In this document: in pieces, positions 14,243 to 16,622 of the stretch | Position numbering within the stretch: the stretch's first letter is position 1 | Layout of the letters: each line of letters opens with the position of its first letter | NCBI GenBank assembly: GCA_019104905.1 | Contig: JAHRXB010000184.1 | Location: 1 to 16,622, forward strand | Direction: 5' to 3' | From: Bdellovibrio sp. | Lineage (GTDB): Bacteria > Bdellovibrionota > Bdellovibrionia > Bdellovibrionales > Bdellovibrionaceae | Length of the DNA: 16,622 nucleotides | Program-made: the position numbers and the translations under genes | The notes under the pieces: generated by a model | What the model was told of the DNA's origin: nothing | Seen by the model: only the letters and a program-made list of their open reading frames with translations | Databases searched by the model: none

Positions 14243-16622
14243 ATGAAATGGTTCCAAAATATCCTCACTGCAATTGCCCTCATCAATCTGGTGGTAGCAC
14301 CAGCGATTGCGGCAGCTCCTGAATGGACGGACAAAGACAAGGCGCAACTTGCCCAATATCGCGACTATTTAGAGCCTCTTGGGTATCGCCTCACTTTAGA
14401 CCCACAAGCCAAAAAAGCCCTGGTCTATGATAAAACATCTAATAAACTTGCGATGGAAGTTCCTTTTGCGGAAGAAGCCCAACTGCGCAAGTTCTCTCCG
14501 AAATCATTAAACAAAATGATGATGGATGAGATGGTTCGCGTAAAAGCAGCTTCTAAGTCGTCCTGGTCTCACTCCGTCAGAAATCTTCCTGCTGAGTCGG
14601 CGATCTTCTTTGTCGCAATGGGAGCTGTTGTCGCGGGACAACTTATCACCAACTATTCTCAAAATCCTATGGCGATGAAACAACACATTGATCACTCGCT
14701 ATCGCCCATTGGAGTCTTTGGCTTCTTCACCTTCATGTATTCACAAGGCGTCACAGCCAATGTTCTTTCCATGTACATGAAAAACCCCAAGTTCCACCAC
14801 ATGATTCCTTATTTGGGAATGACGGTCGGAGCTTTCCTGCAAACATACCTTTCTCAAGTGGCCTCCGATCCCAACGTAATGTCGTGTGCAAAAGTAATGA
14901 TGGGAAAGCAAGTCACAGAGAAAGATCTTGCGGCGGGAGTCGATGCTGATCCTTGCGCAAAAGCTTATGAATATTTGGTCATTCAAAAGAAAGTTTGGGA
15001 GTTCGCTCCTGGCATCGTTTCTATGCTTATTTCTTCGGGTCTGGCGGGGATCGCCCAATCGACTATTACAAAAGCAGTTCTGCGAGTGACCGGCGTTGAC
15101 ATTGCGTTGTGGCTGATGCCCGGAACCATGCAATTAAAAGGCATCCGTCTTCTTTTGGTAAAGGGTCTACAAATCACCATGTTCGTAGCTATCGACATGT
15201 GGATTAATCGCACCGTCACTACGACCTGGAAGAATATGTATGACGGCGCCGAGTTCTATGACGTCAACGATCGTTTAAATGAAAAGATGAACTTGATGAA
15301 GAAGAGTCAGTGGACGGCCTCTGACAAAGACCTCCAGGCTGAAATCAAAGACTTCCGCAAGAAGATGTTAGATTGGCGCATGATGAATATGTCTGAGGTG
15401 TATGAGGCTCATCAACACTGGTCCGAAGCTCTTCATCAACTCACAAGCATGTTCAATACAAGCTATTCTTTCTATAACTCTGTGGTGAATGAGATTAGAA
15501 ATTCTCGCTTTAACGAGTCTCGGGTAAAACCTCTTGAGATGCTCTATCCTCTTAATGGCGTCAAAGCAAAAGATCTCGCTGAAGGTAAAGAAGACCTTTA
15601 CCTCACAAATCCTCAGTTTATCCAAACCATGCAGCTAGACACTGTGGCCGATACCGTCCTTCTTATTGATAAGATTTTGGCTGAAGCCCGCTATCTATTC
15701 CCCATTGAGAAGAAGGCCTTAAAAGAAGTGGCCGACCTTCTTCGCACAGGCGATCTGGATAAAGTCAGTACCGGAATTCAAAATTTAGTTCGGGAAAAAC
15801 GCAACAGTGCCATGAATGTGGGAACCTCCCGAGGATACCATCAGACACTTTTACAGATTTACGCCTCTTTGGGCGCTCCAGAACCCATGATGGGTCCGGG
15901 TCAGGGATATTTCGCCGCCTACCTTCAAGCTCCGTCGACAGCAGAGAGCCTGAAGGGAACTTCTTACTATCGCCGCGTCGGTCTTTTCCAGACCCCTAAA
16001 ATCACCGATTATCTTTTAATGCAGATGATCTGCGGTCCCGACGCCGAAGCCGGCCAACGCGTGGTGAAGAACTCAAAAGGATTCCCTTCCGTGTTCTTGC
16101 CGCCTCAGATTAGAAATGTGAATGATGATTTTTCTCAATGCGAAGGCATTTCTGCGGGCGCAACTGCGGATCATATTTACAAGTGGCCCGTGAAAGCGGC
16201 CAGCAATAAATCTTATAATGGCTTTGTCTCTTATCTTGTTCACGAAGCTCGCTCTTCCGCGATCGGCGGAATTAACGAATCCACATTCCCTGAATGGTGG
16301 ACTAAAACAACCGAAAGCCAGATGCAAAAAGCTTTCGACGAATATTCCAAGAACTACGACGAAATCGTCGTAAAGCTTGTTAAAGCGGTTTATTATCCTG
16401 GTCGTAGCTTCTTTAATGGTCGACCTATCGTAAACAATCCTTGGAAAACCATTAAGCTCTACACTTCACGACAAGCGCAGAAGCGCTATTTTGAAGGTGG
16501 CCCCATCTATAATGGTGGCATGAATTCGGCCTTTCAAGAAGAGCGCGTTTATCTTTCTCTTCTCGAGGATCTGCTAAAGCCGACGTCGGAATTTAATGTC
16601 GATATGGCAAAAATTCTTGAGA
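14243..16622 (+). CDS. large exported multi-pass membrane protein, unknown family (3' end outside window)
   Basis: The frame is open from the ATG at 14243 to the window edge, at least 793 residues. AGGGAG (14231-14236) precedes the start; an ATG at 14238 meets a stop after two codons. Residues 1-24 are a signal peptide ending AIAA. Hydrophobic segments suggestive of membrane helices lie near 118-136, 154-177, 187-206, 253-272 and 302-321. Two cysteines, 215 and 238, sit in the loop after the third. From about 325 onward the protein is largely helical and soluble, rich in Lys, Glu and Met at first and Tyr, Gly and Asn later. I recognise no catalytic motif or family. A cleavable signal followed by internal helices implies the large C-terminal part is extracytoplasmic, though topology is inferred. 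Confidence 0.85.
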   Translation, partial: MKWFQNILTAIALINLVVAPAIAAAPEWTDKDKAQLAQYRDYLEPLGYRLTLDPQAKKALVYDKTSNKLAMEVPFAEEAQLRKFSPKSLNKMMMDEMVRVKAASKSSWSHSVRNLPAESAIFFVAMGAVVAGQLITNYSQNPMAMKQHIDHSLSPIGVFGFFTFMYSQGVTANVLSMYMKNPKFHHMIPYLGMTVGAFLQTYLSQVASDPNVMSCAKVMMGKQVTEKDLAAGVDADPCAKAYEYLVIQKKVWEFAPGIVSMLISSGLAGIAQSTITKAVLRVTGVDIALWLMPGTMQLKGIRLLLVKGLQITMFVAIDMWINRTVTTTWKNMYDGAEFYDVNDRLNEKMNLMKKSQWTASDKDLQAEIKDFRKKMLDWRMMNMSEVYEAHQHWSEALHQLTSMFNTSYSFYNSVVNEIRNSRFNESRVKPLEMLYPLNGVKAKDLAEGKEDLYLTNPQFIQTMQLDTVADTVLLIDKILAEARYLFPIEKKALKEVADLLRTGDLDKVSTGIQNLVREKRNSAMNVGTSRGYHQTLLQIYASLGAPEPMMGPGQGYFAAYLQAPSTAESLKGTSYYRRVGLFQTPKITDYLLMQMICGPDAEAGQRVVKNSKGFPSVFLPPQIRNVNDDFSQCEGISAGATADHIYKWPVKAASNKSYNGFVSYLVHEARSSAIGGINESTFPEWWTKTTESQMQKAFDEYSKNYDEIVVKLVKAVYYPGRSFFNGRPIVNNPWKTIKLYTSRQAQKRYFEGGPIYNGGMNSAFQEERVYLSLLEDLLKPTSEFNVDMAKILE

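Noticed and set aside
11939..16084. A 17-base match, AAGAACTCAAAAGGATT, in the DUF3015 gene and again near 16068 in the large membrane protein gene.
   Set aside because: Both copies encode KNSKG inside coding frames and nothing around them matches, so a chance shared codon string is more likely than a repeat element.

Overview
The window looks like chromosomal DNA of a Bdellovibrio-like predatory deltaproteobacterium (Bdellovibrionota). This is an inference from gene content and style: a tolQRAB cluster followed directly by glnE instead of pal, several envelope proteins with signal peptides and no clear family, Gly-rich outer-membrane-type lipoproteins, and a DUF3015/DUF4105 gene pair. I see no rRNA, tRNA, CRISPR array, insertion sequence or phage gene. 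Base composition looks even throughout.

Layout. The left edge (1-418, minus strand) holds most of an Rrf2/IscR-type Fe-S regulator with three cysteines. It is separated from the next gene by an intergenic stretch full of inverted repeats. From 591 to 7920 all genes read rightward: a degenerate GDPD-like membrane-anchored protein, tolQ, tolR, tolA, tolB, glnE and an exported cyclophilin. Spacing is tight or overlapping from tolQ to the cyclophilin, and a strong intrinsic terminator closes the run at 7942-7974. A candidate sigma-70 promoter and a leader hairpin precede tolQ.

From 7975 to 8213 there is a non-coding stretch with two related 15-bp palindromes. It leads to a monocistronic Cys-rich lipoprotein gene (8214-9743) with its own terminator. 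Two minus-strand genes follow: a thioredoxin (11736-11386) and, just downstream of it, a protein that joins an N-terminal Cro/C1-type DNA-binding domain to an ABC1/UbiB atypical kinase (11329-9803). The fusion is the most unusual gene in the window. Divergent from the thioredoxin is an overlapping pair, DUF3015 then DUF4105 (11845-14116); the DUF4105 protein appears to end in an outer-membrane beta-barrel-like region. The right edge (14243 to the end) is a very large exported membrane protein of unknown family, open at the window boundary, with a cluster of AGACA/TGTCT half-sites upstream.

How the parts fit. The TolQRA motor, periplasmic TolB and a periplasmic prolyl isomerase form an envelope-maintenance operon into which the nitrogen-control enzyme GlnE has been inserted. 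The right half is mostly envelope proteins of unknown or weakly defined role, plus a possible DNA-binding kinase whose signal cannot be read from sequence.
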